64,000 nucleotides of DNA from the NCBI GenBank assembly GCA_011033025.1, contig WFMF01000375.1, forward strand, positions 111,415 through 175,414, read 5' to 3'. The notes below the pieces were generated by a model that saw only the letters and a list, made by a program, of their open reading frames with translations, was not told the origin of the DNA and did no database searches. This document shows, in pieces, positions 1-15,100 of this stretch. Position 1 is the first letter of the stretch, and each line of letters opens with the position of its first letter. Origin of the DNA: Beroe forskalii. Taxonomy: Eukaryota > Ctenophora > Nuda > Beroida > Beroidae. The position numbers and the translations under genes were made by a program.

Positions 1-109
1 TTATTTTGCACTTCAGCGTTAACGTTTTCTATTTACGAAAATTCATCAGATGTTCATTGTAAGCTAATTGCCCGCCAAACTGTATACTTGATAATGTCAA
101 CTTACTGAG

Positions 110-3100
110 TGCTGGTCCGAACTGATAACGTTAAATCTGGCCAACAACAAACTCACCGAAATTCCGGTAGGTTTTACAGCTTTTCAACGATACCAAAAAC
201 ATAAAGCTTGCTCCACCCATGGTATTACTAATAATGATTATGAAAATTCAAGGCCTTAACTTGAAAAAGAATTTGTTTCTAATTGTATCTATTAATTCAG
301 GCGTGCATCTGTAAGCTGACAAAGTTGAAAAGACTTTACTTGAATGGTGAGTGTTTTACTATAATTTTGCCACTTAAAAAGTTTTAAACCTTACATTTTT
401 CTCTGATATTTTGTAAGTTTTGTCACCACTCATAAATAATTTCGCTCCCACATATTTATTTACATGATACCACATATAAAATATTTTTCGTTACAATATT
501 ATGTAAGACGAGTACAATAATGGAGTGATGAGTGTAACTTATTCAATTGAACTGAATTCCGCGTGTACCATGACATGCAATCAAATGTGTGTTCCACGCC
601 AATGCGCATTCTTGAGATAGTTAAAGCATCTCACAAATCGGCATGCCAGCCATGTACTGCCATATACACTCTAATAACCAACTTCTTAGACGATACATGA
701 CCCTTGACATAATATGGGAGACGTATGCCTCAAATATTTCCCTTGGCTCTTAGTTCAATACCGGCTGATTAATGAGATCGCATGAACTGCAGCACTTGAG
801 TAGGCATGTGCATTATTTACGTGCAGATTGCGATATCAATTGAACTAGTTTTGACGCACCAGATCCGGTCGTGTAGGTGTCACATTCCACATTTGAGAGC
901 GTTTTTTGAGAGGGTATCGTATTTTCAGCTTATAGGTATGATATGGGATATAAAAGAAACTATTGTCGGTTTCTGAATCATCAATTTGCTACGTATACGT
1001 TGTATCGAACTTCAACTCAATAAATCAGTATTCGCTTTTTTTACTATGCACAAGCTGTTCCACAAGGATGGTGACACTCCTGGCTCCTGCTGTACCATCA
1101 GACATGTCGTCGCCATGCCAACCTACACCTCCTCCAGTAATGCCTCTACTTCCTGGGACCTGCCTTCCGACGAATGGGAGGTTCCTGCGGCCGACCATCC
1201 CCGAGGCAGATCCACGCTGTCACCAGCCAACACCTCTTTCGTGACCCAGCTACTGAGAGACATAGACCCTCGGAGAGACACAGACCTCCGGAACTCGTCC
1301 CTTTACTCCCCCGGGAACCCCCGGAACTCATCCCTTCACTCCCCCCGAATAGCTTCTCCAGCCTTCCTGAAACAGCGGCATTCTCCCTCCCGAGTCCCTG
1401 AGGAAGACCTCCTATCCCTGCACTGGCACTGCCCCAAGGAGGCTGGCATCTCCAAGCCTCGGGTCATGATCCACCACATGCCACACCGGACCTTCGAAAC
1501 ACCCATCCTGTGCACGTGCGCACTAAGAGTGCACACTTACCCTCTGGTGATGTGCGTACCAAGTGCGCTTCACACTCCAACAGGCAACGTAAGGAATCGT
1601 GTGATTCTGTGGCACGATTAACGAGAGTGGTGTCGTCGTCTTCTTGGAACATCAGAGATTCGTCTTCTCCTTGTGATATGAGCCAGAAATCGAGAGACTT
1701 TTCCTTCTCTTCTACGCACGATGTGAAACTCAGAGATTCCTCCTTTTCGTCTTCTACTTCCTGCTGGGATGTGACACTCTGCGACAGAGCACCCTCAGGG
1801 CAGGTCTCGAGCAGTCTAACCACTGATGTTGGGGGTACTACCCTCGTCAAGGGATCGAAGAAGAGAGGATCTTTGAAGAACAAGCTGATTAAACCCTGCT
1901 CCAAGTTGTTGAAGAAGCTTCGTCAGGTTCCTGAGGATCCAACCAAGAAAGAAGAGAGAAGAGTTACCAAGTTCATAAGTGAAACCAAATCTGTTTATTT
2001 TTAAGTTTCTAGTCAGAAATATTTAGCATTCGAATTTCGCCATCTTTTCAGCGAAGTTGTGTATCTTATTTTACTGTTACACATACTGTTACAATTTTAC
2101 ATGTCAAATGTTACCTTATCAAAAGCCTGTTCATGATACAGTGTACAGTGCATGATACCAGGCTCGCTACCCTAATGACTCTAGGGAGCGTGTGGCTTTA
2201 CTTTCCACGGTAGTAATTTGATTGAGTCTTCACTTGGGTGAGAAGTCGTGCAACAGCTCACTGTTGCAGATAGTAATATCGATAAACCACCCAATGGTGT
2301 ACGATGTCACAAGGGTTCATTGTACATGCAAACTTTTCCACATTCAGACATTATAGCTTTCATTTTGGTTCCAGAAGTGTGAAAGATTTTCTTTGAAGAC
2401 TTAGTAATTTTCTATTATTATTTTAGTATTTAAATAACGAAATTTCGATTCCTCCCATATTTTGTACGTTGTCATCACTAAGAGAAGTCTGAAATTTTGT
2501 ATTAAACACATAAAAAATATACATTTAGTTTTCTTGACGAAAATATTTGAACTCAATCACATATATTCTTTCTAAACGCTAAATATGTTCACAGTTTAGT
2601 GCAGTTGTAAGTTTTATATATAGTTTGTCTTCGGATTGAATTTTGAGATGCCGCGTGTTGCTTGAAAAATGATTATTTTTATGCTGTGTTGCAGCAAAAG
2701 AAAATAGCCAGAATTGTTGCTTTTCGAGTGCAATCTACCTACTGGAAAATTGAGAAACAACTTGTTTTATCGCGGAAGATTTTCCACGAGGCAATGCCTT
2801 TGATTGAAATGTTGAGTGAAGTCGTGAATGTATCCAATACTGTACTATATTATAGCATTGAATCGTTATCACTGTCAAAACTTCATTGCAATGGCTACAA
2901 TGAAGGTCAGAGCCAAAAGCTGCTGCATTTTGATGATTTTATAATTAAAGATTCTACAACGTTTTGCTTAACAAGTTAGAAATATCATATTGCGACTTCA
3001 GTTTTTATAAAGGAGCGCGATGACTTACATTGCGTCTCAGTGTACATTACCACCACACGGTAAAAGTGGCCATAATATACCAATCTATTGTACAGATCAC

Positions 3101-6100
3101 GCGAGTGTATTGTGTAAAGCCGTGCGTTGAGTAGCTTAATCTGATATCTTATCTCACGTCATTGCAGTCACCAACACCCATCCCTCAATCCTTATCCGAT
3201 CTGTGGCTTCACTTTACTCGTTATATCAGTTGTTACCACTTGCTACACAGAGTGTACTCATTTGTTGTGCTTTTACTTGTGCTTTCCCATTCGCAATCCG
3301 TCTGAAAGACCACAACCACTAAAACCCATTACCTATTGTGGTATTGTTTCCCTTGAATCCTCCGTGAGACAACTTATACATAGCAAACTTCTTCGAACAA
3401 ACGGACCAAGGAAAGATGCAGATTATTATCGGTGATACCGTCATAAACAATGAAGTTATCATCGTCTTTATCGTGATACTCATCGTTCTCTTCCTCGGAT
3501 GTCTCTACCAAGTCTGCCTTTACCAGCTCTACAATCCTGAGGCTACAGAGTCAAAGATGGAGCTACGCCGACTTGCTAGAGCTCTCAAAGATAAGAATGA
3601 CGGGATGGTTTTAATCAACATCAATAAGGGTGCCCATGTTAAGGATGGTGTGAGAACAGGAGATGTGGATGAAAAGTTTTCTCATCTGGCTGAGAATCAA
3701 GGAGATGTTATGAACAAGAACTCTCACGTCAATGGAGATGGGACAAGATATGTAGATGATAAGTTTTCTCATCTTGTTGAAAATAATGGAGATGCAATAA
3801 ACAGGAATGCTCATGTCAATAGAGATGGTACTAGAGATTTGGATGGCAAGTATTCTCATCTTTCTGAGAAATATGAAGATGTCATCATCAAGAATTCTCA
3901 TGTCAAAGGAGATGGGACAAGAGATGTAGATGATAAGTTTTCTCATCTTGCTGAAAATAATGGAGATGTCATTAACAGGAATGCTCATGTCAATAGAGAC
4001 GGGACAAGGGATATGGATGACAAGTTTTTACATCTTGCTGAGAATCGTGGGGATGTGACCATCAAGACTTCTCATGTCAATGGAGATGGGACAAGAGATA
4101 TGGATGATAAGTTTTCCCATCTCGCGGAGAATCATGAAGATGCCAATTTCAACAAGTATTTTCACTCGCATGTCAACAAAGAAGGAAGCTGTGTTGATGA
4201 TAAGTTTATCTATCATGCTGGAAATCACAATGCCTCCATGTGCAAGGTTTCAGCACCCCCTCTCGAGGAAGGGACGTTCCTGAAAAGCCCAAGAGAATCG
4301 TATGCGTCGGTCAGGGCACACAGCTTCACGAGAGTGCCCGAGAAACAGCTCTTGAGGATGGATTCAGACCAGGTTTGAGGACTGAGAATGGATTTAATAA
4401 AGGTCTGGATTCAGACCAGGTTTGAGTACTGAGAATGGATTTATAAAGGTCTGAGGATGGATTCAAACAAATCGTGAAGATGGATTCTAACCGGAAAAGT
4501 GAAATTTTTAATTGGACAAAGAATTTCTTCAGAAGACTGAAGATTTGATCAAACTCATGACGTGAAGCTATTGATTTGAAGATTGAATGAAATTCAACCA
4601 TAATTCAGTATTTCTTGCCATTACCTGTGAGTGGGCTTATTGGACCTGTTTAGCGATCCAAATCAACTGGACTTGCATAATTATCACTACCCAATTCACG
4701 TTTTCTAGTTCTGCGATTTTTTCTTAATAGTTACATTTAAGATTTTCTAGAATTTTCAAATCATTGAGTTATTGAATGACTATTATTTGGATAAATTGGA
4801 CCAAAGGGCGTACCTAGATTATATCATGATGTTTCATTCATGTGATTTGAGGCTAATTCCATTTGATCATTTGAGACATTTGAAATATTCGAATCATCTA
4901 CCTGATGTTATGTTGAAATGAAACCAGCACCTTTTCTTTTATATTTTTGACAATAAGATTGCAGTTTGCCAATGTTTTGTGTTTTCACCTAATATAAGCC
5001 TATTTATCTCGTGTATACCTCACCCAATCAAATACACCAATACATCATGGTCTAACTAAAAACAACTTGCTATCTGACTAATAACACCTTGCAGTCTGAC
5101 TAATAACACCTTGCAATCTGACTAACAACACCTTGCGGTCTGACTAATAACACCTTGCAGTCTGACTAATAACACCTTGCAGTCTGACTAACAACACCTT
5201 GCAGTCTGACTAACAACACCTTGCAATCTGACTAATAACACCTTGCAACCTGACTAACAACACCTTGCAATCTGACTAATAACACCTTGCAGTCTGACTA
5301 ATAACACCTTGCAGTCTGACTAATAACACCTTGCAATCTGACTAATAACACCTTGCAGTCTGACTAATAACACCTTGCAGTCTGACTAACAACACCTTGC
5401 AATCTGACTAATAACACCTTGCAATCTGACTAACAACACCTTGCAGTCTGACTAACAACACCTTGCAGTCTGACTAATAACACCTTGCAATCTGACTAAT
5501 AACACCTTGCAGTCTGACTAATAACACCTACCAGTCTGACTAATAACACCTTGCAATCTGACTAATAACACCTTGCAGTCTGACTAATAACACTTGAATA
5601 ATATCACCTTGAAATCTATACCGAACATATTATTGTAATGGGCTGAAAACGGCTTTAATGAAGTGCTAACACCACCAGTGAAGATGACCTCAACCTTAAC
5701 TTTTTTACCGAAATTTCTCTATATAATCCCTTGGTTAACCCATGATAAAACCTATAAAACCTATTAAGTATGAAATTATCATATTCAATAATGTTAAGGG
5801 TGTATTAGCATTATTATTATCACATATATAAATCTATATTGTGTGTGTGTACCAATTGACACTTACGGCTAGGAGCTCTATATTATTTCTTTCACCCTTT
5901 CTCGCCACATGGTGAGTGTATTTTACTGACAGGTAGCCCACTATAATAGCACTCGGTATATTGGACGTAGTTTTACTTTGTTACTTTATCACGTAAAACA
6001 CATAATTTATTGCATCTTTTCTCGCGCGCCGCCGCCGAAACTTCTTCCAATTATACACTAATTTTACACTATCAGCACTGGAGGGGGTATATACTTCTAT

Positions 6101-9100
6101 CTCGAAACCTGTTATTCCATATTAGGCAGCTAATGATAATATAGTTATGCATCTATTTCAGTGTAAAACACGACGGGTATTTTGTTATACCCTCTCTCTT
6201 CTCGGGGTGCCGTGGCTTGTACTCACCGGCTCTGGAATGCCGTATTCCTGCTATTTTTAGTTATACGAGTTTGGGAATTACAGTTTGCGGGGTGTACGTA
6301 CATCTTTTGCTTGTGACGAAGGAGGTTTATTTCTTTAGTTTTCATACCAGTTAGAACATCGTAAATCAGTATGTCTAGGGAGGGCTTTAGCAGTCATATA
6401 CTATTGCGCGCATCCGTTTCATCGTGTAGAATGGATATTAGAAATCTCCCTCGCTACTCTCCTGATAAAGCACTACAGCCAGTGCAGGAGATACACCAGG
6501 CCGCTGTATTATTTCAGCGAGAGTTACCTGTAAGTTGCCGTGGAATGTCAGATAGGTCTGATAATCAGACGATAGGATATTGTGTGATGGAGTTCAGCGA
6601 TAATTACCCTGCACGTCCTGATGTCTGACGAATTAAACTGAAAGTTTAAAGAACATTTAGTATTTATATATTGTATATTTATATTCAACGCCAGGCACAG
6701 CCGGATAATAAAGATAATAATAAAATATATCAACAACAAATTATATGGTCGTTCCTAGAATTAAAATATCTCTACATCATCAATAAAATGCTTGCTAATT
6801 TTGGAAATTCCTTGACGTCTTACCGATCGTTTACAGGACACTGGTTGAAATGCCCTAATCAGTACTCATGTAAATTATTCTGCATGTCGTAAATTCTATT
6901 CTTTTTAGAAAATATTTTAGCCCTAACCATTTTTGTGGGTGAAAAGGCTCAAAAATATGCTATTTTTTAGTGTCCGATCACCTGTAAATGAAATTTTAAG
7001 TTTAAACGTTCAAATAGTCGAGCAGCAAAAATAGGAATCTAAATATTTTTGTGCTCTCTCGTAAATTAATTCAGAACTTTGACTGCTGATTTGCAGGGAT
7101 AGCTTCAATAGGGTCCATATCGATGCCAGGAGCCCGGAACATACTGCATGTGGTATTTGTAGTCTTGAGGTCTCAGTTGCGCATGAAAAGTCATTTAAAT
7201 TAATTATGATTCATGTGAATTGCAAGATAATTTGTCACCATTGAATACAAATTTTGAAATATGTCATTATGGATTTTCATTTGAGTATCGTATTTTTGAC
7301 ATACATTTTTTTCAAACACATTTTGATTCTGAACGATTTCATGAAGTTTTCTGGTGTCTAAAATTTCAGTCGAAATAAGTTGCTGTTTCTGATGTAGATA
7401 CAATTAAATTGTCTGTTGCTTGAAAGTCTAGGCAATATAGTATTGGTACGGTCCTATTAATTACCACGGGGCGTTCGAAGAAACCTTTTAGCAGCATCAG
7501 TCTATACTCAGTCAGTGTAAAGTACCGGTATTATTTATTCATTGGTATGCCTCCCTATAATGATATCTGGGAAAGTCAGTGTGTCAGACGTCAGTGTAAC
7601 GATTATATTATGATACATTCGGAATTTCGATATCGATGTTCCTGCTCTCTACGTAATTCCGTTGCTTTTCACACGATCCCGCGTTAGTTGCGCAGATTGC
7701 TTTGTGACAAAAGTTGCTGCGAGCGCTGAGCAGCAATATTCGCTGTTGTTTTAAGGAACCTGTTTTATTCTTTAAAGTTTAATATTGAAACAAAATACTT
7801 GTATAAATTTTATTTTCATTTACAAGTTTTTACTTCTATTCCGACAGCCGTACGGCCTTTGGCAGGAATGGGAGGATTTAAGTATAATTACTTAATTAAT
7901 AAGTTAATAAGCCAGTGACGGTTATTAATAAGGAAGTGTAATCCATTCTTTTATCACCATTTAGTTTCTTTATTGAAACAAAATGCTTCTATGTGGAAGG
8001 CAGTTTTTATTCCTAAGTTCCTAATTGCCGCAAAATGCTTGGAAGCAAGAAAGTGCATTTATGGTGGATAAATTTATGGTGGATATTTATGACACGCCGA
8101 CTATAAATAACAAATTATAAATAAAAGCCATTAGATATAGCTGCTAATTTCAACAATAATTACCCTGCACGGCACAATAATATTATATCATTTTTAATAA
8201 TTTCATCACGTGATGCGTCAAGTTTGTCGCTTCTCGGTGCTTCGTGACCTCATTGATAAAAGCGTTTACTCAGATAAGAGTGATAATAGTATGATTTAAA
8301 CTTCTTGTTTGTCATTGCTTTCATCAGAAGAGTTAATTAGCTTACCTGTATCAACTTATCAAAAATCATCACAAAATCATCTTTCGCAGTAATGGAACGT
8401 CGACTGATCAGTGTGCGTTAACTGATCGGCTGTTAACTCTTTAAGAATAATTTACGATCCTATGGACATGCTTATCTGCAGCTTCTGATAATTCCTCAGC
8501 AAACGATCATATTTCCTCCTACTGCTTTGTTGAGTGGTATCGGCTGCCAACATGATCTACCGTTAAATCGGTTGTTCGATGCTCGAGGAAATCCTCACTC
8601 ATAAAAGGGGTAAACGTGCCAACCTAACATTGGGTAGCTCTCTTCTCCGGACTATGTGTATCTGTCAGCCCAATACCGTGTATTCTAGTGCACTGCATGA
8701 GTTCTACCGTACCCCCTCAGCAACTCCGAATATTTTCTCATAATTAGGGTTGTATTTGGAAGAAAAATGAAAATATGAAGCATGATTATAATTTACGTGT
8801 TCGCATAAGATTTCAAGATATCTTCATTTAAACGGGTATGCTTTGTGTTCGTTGGAAATATTCAGATAATAATGCCGACATCTTTCACCTAAAAAGCATA
8901 CAACATGCCAACAACGCGTAGTTTTATCGGTAGTTTCGTCGACGGTATATAATTGCGGAAAAGGGCGGGTTATATTCGTAATTGCTTGTTCTATTTCGCA
9001 ACGAATTATCTCACAAAAGTATGCTTTAAACGCGGTATGTATTATTGTAGGTAGGAGCCTTTTATACTAGAACAACGTCTTGTGAAATGAAAATCTGCTG

Positions 9101-12100
9101 TAAAAGATCTGGTGTGATCAGGAGTGGAGACTATTGATTCGTTTTCGAATATTACCTATCCGATGTTTGAGACTAAATCTGTTCTCTCAATTTGCAATGG
9201 AGATTTTGAATTAGTATTTTTAAATTTTATCCAAAGTGCAAGATCACATCTATTCACTCAATATGTATTTGAAGGTCATATTTTCGTTAGTTTATTATAC
9301 ATAGATAATAATAAGCCCCATGTTCACGTTCTCGCTCTTAATAACTTAACAAGGACCATTGAGCCAGGTGGTATTCAATTAGTCACCATAACAATGATTT
9401 GCTGGAATTTGGAGACTGGAGGTTACTCAATTGAGTGGCCTGAGTAGGGACTTGTAACCATTTTTAATTCTGGAGATTTTTGAGAGAGTTGGCATTACCA
9501 TTGTGACGACATCATCATAGCTCCAAATGAACTGTTGATAACTTAAAATATATTGCATTTTTGCGCGCGCATCACAATTTGTGATGCGCGCGCAAAAATC
9601 GGGATTTTTGATTCACAAATCCATCGCATCACACGTAACCTACCTGAACCCCCAATATAAGTTAAATCACTACCCCGCTCCTTGTAAGCGCTGGATCCTG
9701 TGATTGTTTACCCCAGCGTATACAAGTTCTTAATTTCCCTACTTCTTAATTTCCCGACTTCAGGGGAAGTACTGAGTACCCCGTGTCTAGCTGATGTCTA
9801 CCAATATATTCGTATAACGTCTCATGCCATGTCTAATAATGTCTTTCCCACATCTCCATATTTCAAGCCATCTTGTATACCACTGTTATATAAATATACT
9901 GGTGGACCATTATCGGACTCTTCATGTGTTGAGTGGGAAAGTAGATGGAGTGCTGTGACGTAATTATTATGCTCCAGAAAAGTGAGTTAATGGTGTGGAA
10001 CTGTGTATTGTTGAGTGCCTCTCTTATAGCGTCTAACACATCCACTTCACATCGAGGACTGAAATTGCTGTCTAGCTTCCAAGAGTTCCCCGTGAAATGT
10101 AGCTGATTCCCCGTCACCAGTTCACCAGTCTAAGCCCTGATAATGACGTCACTCCGCGTATATTGCGCAGCACACGCTCCTGAAATCCCACATTCCCAGC
10201 CGCCAACCACTGCAGTACATAATATGTACGATGATGGAGTAATTCATAATTTTCGTTAATGAATTGCATTCATGCTCATATATAGCGGCCGCTGCACATT
10301 CTATAGCAAGTACACGTATTGTGGCGCAACATGAAGTGTCAGTCGGCTGCTGCCATATTGGTTGCGTGTGACGCTTTTATCACGTGTTAGAATGGTGAAT
10401 TGATGAGGCAACTCCGCCTGTTTTCAATCCTGCACCTTCTTTACAGCGTGCACTTGCAGCCGCTGCTGGAATGCCTTGAGTATATGTGCGACACTTCCAG
10501 CAAAGGAAATGCACAAGTTGTGTGTAGTGTCACGTCTTGGTATTATTCAAAAACTCATTTTGTTTTTAAAGTTTATGTTTAAATATTATCGTTTGTATTC
10601 TGTTGTAAGGTTGTAGTAGTACACTTGCTCCATGTATACTAGTTTAAACTATAAAATTATTATATTTTCCCTCGGGATTGAGTGTTCGGCTAGCTATTAG
10701 TCGAGTTGTTAGTCGGTACGGAATTAGTTTTTGAAGTTTCGCTGTACCGATCACAGACTAGGATCCCCATCATGCGATTGACCGACCTTTGGAATTGACA
10801 TCATTATCACGGTTTATCAACGTGAATTAATAACGTCGATGCGCCAGTTATTTTCGTATGGATCTGGTAAAGTTTACAGCACATATTGGTAGCTACATCC
10901 TGCATATTGATCATGTGTTACCACATTGTGCTGTTTTCGTGTGGCATTGTTGTGGTGTTACGAGCTCTGGGATTGGTCAATCGTCGCTTGTACTCTGGCA
11001 CTGGTGACTCCTTTGATTTATTGCTGCGTGTTTACATTTCCATCATCTACTTATTTGACTCTAGCAGAACACATTAACAATATTTTGATGGAGGCGGTTG
11101 ATAGTGACCTTATTACCATGGCTTAGGCTTGTACGTCGATGACGTTTGACCGTCTATTTTTGCCTGCAACTTCCTCAAGTTTCACACAAGATTGGCGCCA
11201 GGTTTACGTTCCTCTCACGTCGGTTTTCCCTTTGGGTTTAACAATAGACGACAGTCTCAATTAAGTACACGATTAAGGCCGTCATATGCGTAAAACGGCG
11301 ATGTCAGAAAGTCAACTTGCTGCGTGTAACAAAGTAACAACAGTATTATGGACAGTGCTGGTCACGTATTAGTCCCTCAAGGGTTCACTGGTACAACAAT
11401 TGGTCAATTGAATGCACAACAATTTTGTGTTTGGCTCAATTAATGTGGCATTCCTCGTTTCAATACATTTTTCTGCAAATTATCATAAAAATCTAGAGAA
11501 TAAACGCATGTATAATTGAAACAAACCACTAGCTATTGGATTGTCTTGCAGTCTGTTAATTTTCGGTAAATTTATGTTCAGCTTCCCCGGAATTTTTTGT
11601 TACAAGTTAAATTGTATATCTGTGCAGCACACATTCAACTCAAACGATTCCGTACCCATCGGGCAGTGCCGCGGGTGAATTTGTCAAATCTACATGAACT
11701 AACCCACTTTCAGAAAAAGAAATATCCGAGGTAATTTTACCGATACCACGGCGATATTAAACCAAAGACCTGAGTCGAGATATTTTAACTGTTTCATATC
11801 TCGTCTAAGATATAAAACTTCACTGTGGTAATTATATGGGAAACGCCTGCAGTAATTATTGCTAATATTATTCCGCAAATATCTTTTCTTTGCCTCGCAT
11901 TCTCCGTTATTCTGATAAGAATTTACCAATCCTTTTGTAACCATTTCTTTAGGCATACTAGCATATAATAGCCGGGGCGATATGGCCGTCCAAATTCTTG
12001 AGCGCTGGGTAGAATAGCAACTAGCATCCTTGAATTTCACCAATTTGGCAATTTGAATTTCCTATCAATTTATAGTTCTGACCTTAGTAAAATTAGTAAC

Positions 12101-15100
12101 AGAACATTATTAATAGCCTGCTCCATACGAGCTCTGTATGCACTCTTCTGACATGCGGTATAATAATATGACATTGTTGTCACTTGTTCGGGTGATAATT
12201 GGTTGTCTCTCTGAAATAGTACAGAAAAGTGGTAATTGTTCTCAGACATAGTGTGGTACCCCTCTTGGTAATTATATTAGTACGATGTGAGCTGTACTGT
12301 CAGCACTTAACGTACTACATACAGCTCCTCTCACTATCTGAGAGGGTAGTTACTATTGTAGTAATAATATATGCAGGACAGCCTTATTCTCCTAGATATC
12401 TTTCTTATTCACAGATTTATCCTAAGACATCTGAAACATTTCTGGACGGTTTTTGGTCACAGAACGAATGGGTTCCATGACCGATTTACTGGATCTCACA
12501 GTTGCGCGCCACATTTCCAGGTAGCTCATTCCACCTTCTGGTTGTTTGTTACTATCATAGGCGAACGGAAATTTTCACATGTCATAATTGCTTAATGATG
12601 AGTGAACAGTAAGAGCTTATTTTCAACATAGAAGCCGAGGAAAATAGTCAAATAAGAATTTGAGATGTTCTGCCTTTGTGCTTCAATGCCTTCCGTTTAA
12701 AAGTTAGCAGGTTTTAGATTTTCTAACTCGCGATTTAGTATATGCAGTACCGTATCTTGTCAGCTGTATCCCAAAGTTTTCATGGTTAGATAAGGTATAT
12801 GCGGAATCATCCTGCTATATTCCTGCCAAGAAAAAGTACCTTGTTTCTGCAGAATTTAGTGCGCATTACGCGCGTTTTGTATACCCGTATTCCATGCTAC
12901 CAAATCTACTAAACTCACACCCAGACCTAACCCCTGCCAATCACTTCATTTAGCGTTCTGTCCAGCTAAAATCACACCCAGACCTAACCCCTGCCAATCA
13001 CTTCATTTAGCGTTCTCTCCAGCTAAACTCACACCCAGACCTAACCCCTGCCAATCACTTCATTTAGCGTTCTGTCCAGCTAAACTCACACCCAGACCTA
13101 ACCCCTGCCAATCACTTCATTTAGCGTTCTGTCCAGCTAAACTCACACCCAGACCTAACCCCTGCCAATCACTTCATTTAGCGTTCTCTCCAGCTAAACT
13201 CACATCACCCAGACCTAACCCCCTAACCCCTGCCAATCACTTCATTTAGCGTTCTCTCCAGCTAAACTCACACCCAGACCTAACCCCTGCCAATCACTTC
13301 ATTTAGCGTTCTCTCCAGCTAAACTCACACCCAGACCTAACCCCTGCCAATCACTTCATTTAGCGTTCTCTCCAGCTAAACTCACACCCAGACCTAACCC
13401 CTGCCAATCACTTCATTTAGCGTTCTGTCCAGCTAAACTCACACCCAGACCTAACCCCTGCCAATCACTTCATTTAGCGTTCTCTAGCGTTCTGTCCAGC
13501 TAAACTCACACCCAGACCTAACCCCTGCCAATCACTTCATTTAGCGTTCTGTCCAGCTAAACTCACACCCAGACCTAACCCCTGCCAATCACTTCATTTA
13601 GCGCTCACACCCAGACCTAACCCCTGCCAATCACTTCATTTAGCGTTCTGTCCAGCAGCTAAACTCACACCCAGACCTAACCCCTGCCAATCACTTCATT
13701 TAGCGTTCTCTCCAGCTAAACTCACACCCAGACCACCTAACCCCTGCCAATCACTTCATTTAGCGTTCTCTCCAGCTAAACTCACACCCAGACCTAACCC
13801 CTGCCAATCACTTCATTTAGCGTTCTCTCCAGCTAAACTCACACCCAGACCTAACCCCTGCCAATCACTTCATTTAGCGTTCTGTCCAGCTAAACTCACA
13901 CCCAGACCTAACCCCTGCCAATCACTTCATTTAGCGTTCTCTCCAGCTAAACTCACACCCAGACCTAACCCCTGCCAATCACTTCATTTAGCTCCAGCTA
14001 AACTCACACCCAGACCTAACCCCTGCCAATCACTTCATTTAGCGTACTCTTCAGCTAAACTCACACCCAGACCTAACCCCTGCCAATCACTTCATTTAGC
14101 GTTCTCTCCAGCTAAACTCACACCCAGACCTAACCCCTGCCAATCACTTCATTTAGCGTTCTGTCCAGCTAAACTCACACCCAGACCTAACCCCTGCCAA
14201 TCACTTCATTTAGCGTTCTCTCCAGCTAAACTCACACCCAGACCTAGCGTTCTGTCCAGCTAAACCCCTGCCAATCACTTCGTTTAGCGTTCTGTCCAGC
14301 TAAACTCACACCCTAAAACCTAACCCCTGCCAATCACTTCATTTAGCGTTCTGTCCAGCTAAACTCACACCCAGACCTAACCCTGCCAATCACTTCATTT
14401 AGCGTTCTCTCCAGCTAAACTCACACCCAGACCTAACCCCTGCCAATCACTTCATTTAGCGTTCTGTCCAGCTAAACTCACACCCAGACCTAACCCCTGC
14501 CAATCACTTCATTTAGCGTTCTGTCCAGCTAAACTCCGCAAACCTAACCCCTGCCAATCACTTCATTTAGCGTTCTGTCCAGCTAAACTCACCTAACCCC
14601 TGCCAATCACTTCATTTAGCGTTCTCTCCAGCTAAACTCACACCCAGACCTAACCCCTGCCAATCACTTCATTTAGCGTTCTCGCTCACACCCAGACCTA
14701 ACCCCTGCCAATCACTTCATTTAGCGTTCTGTCCAGCTAAACTCACCCAGACCTAACCCTGCCAATCACTTCATTTAGCGTTCTGTCCAGCTAAACTCAC
14801 ACCCAGACCTAACCCCTGCCAATCACTTCATTTAGCGTTCTCTCCAGCTAAACTCACACCCAGACCTAACCCCTGCCAATCACTTCATTTAGCGTTCTGT
14901 CCAGCTAAACTCACACCCAGACCTAACCCCTGCCAATCACTTCATTTAGCGTTCTGTCCAGCTAAACTCACACCCAGACCTAACCCCTGCCAATCACTTC
15001 ATTTAGCGTTCTCTCCAGCTAAACTCACACCCAGACCTAACCCCTGCCAATCACTTCATTTAGCGTTCTCTCCAGCTAAACTCACACCCAGACCTAACCC

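Noticed and set aside
1464-1904. 146-codon antisense frame over the first nested gene
   Set aside because: Mirror of the sense coding region; cannot be excluded but the sense strand has the longer combined coding signal.
2662-2979. 105-codon open frame in the FLII intron
   Set aside because: No ATG start, AT-driven composition, no signal or family feature.
6371-6628. 85-codon ATG-started frame
   Set aside because: No recognisable feature, no compositional change from flanks; chance frame likely.
9124-9447. 107-codon open frame
   Set aside because: Starts with GTG, not used to begin animal genes normally; no supporting feature.
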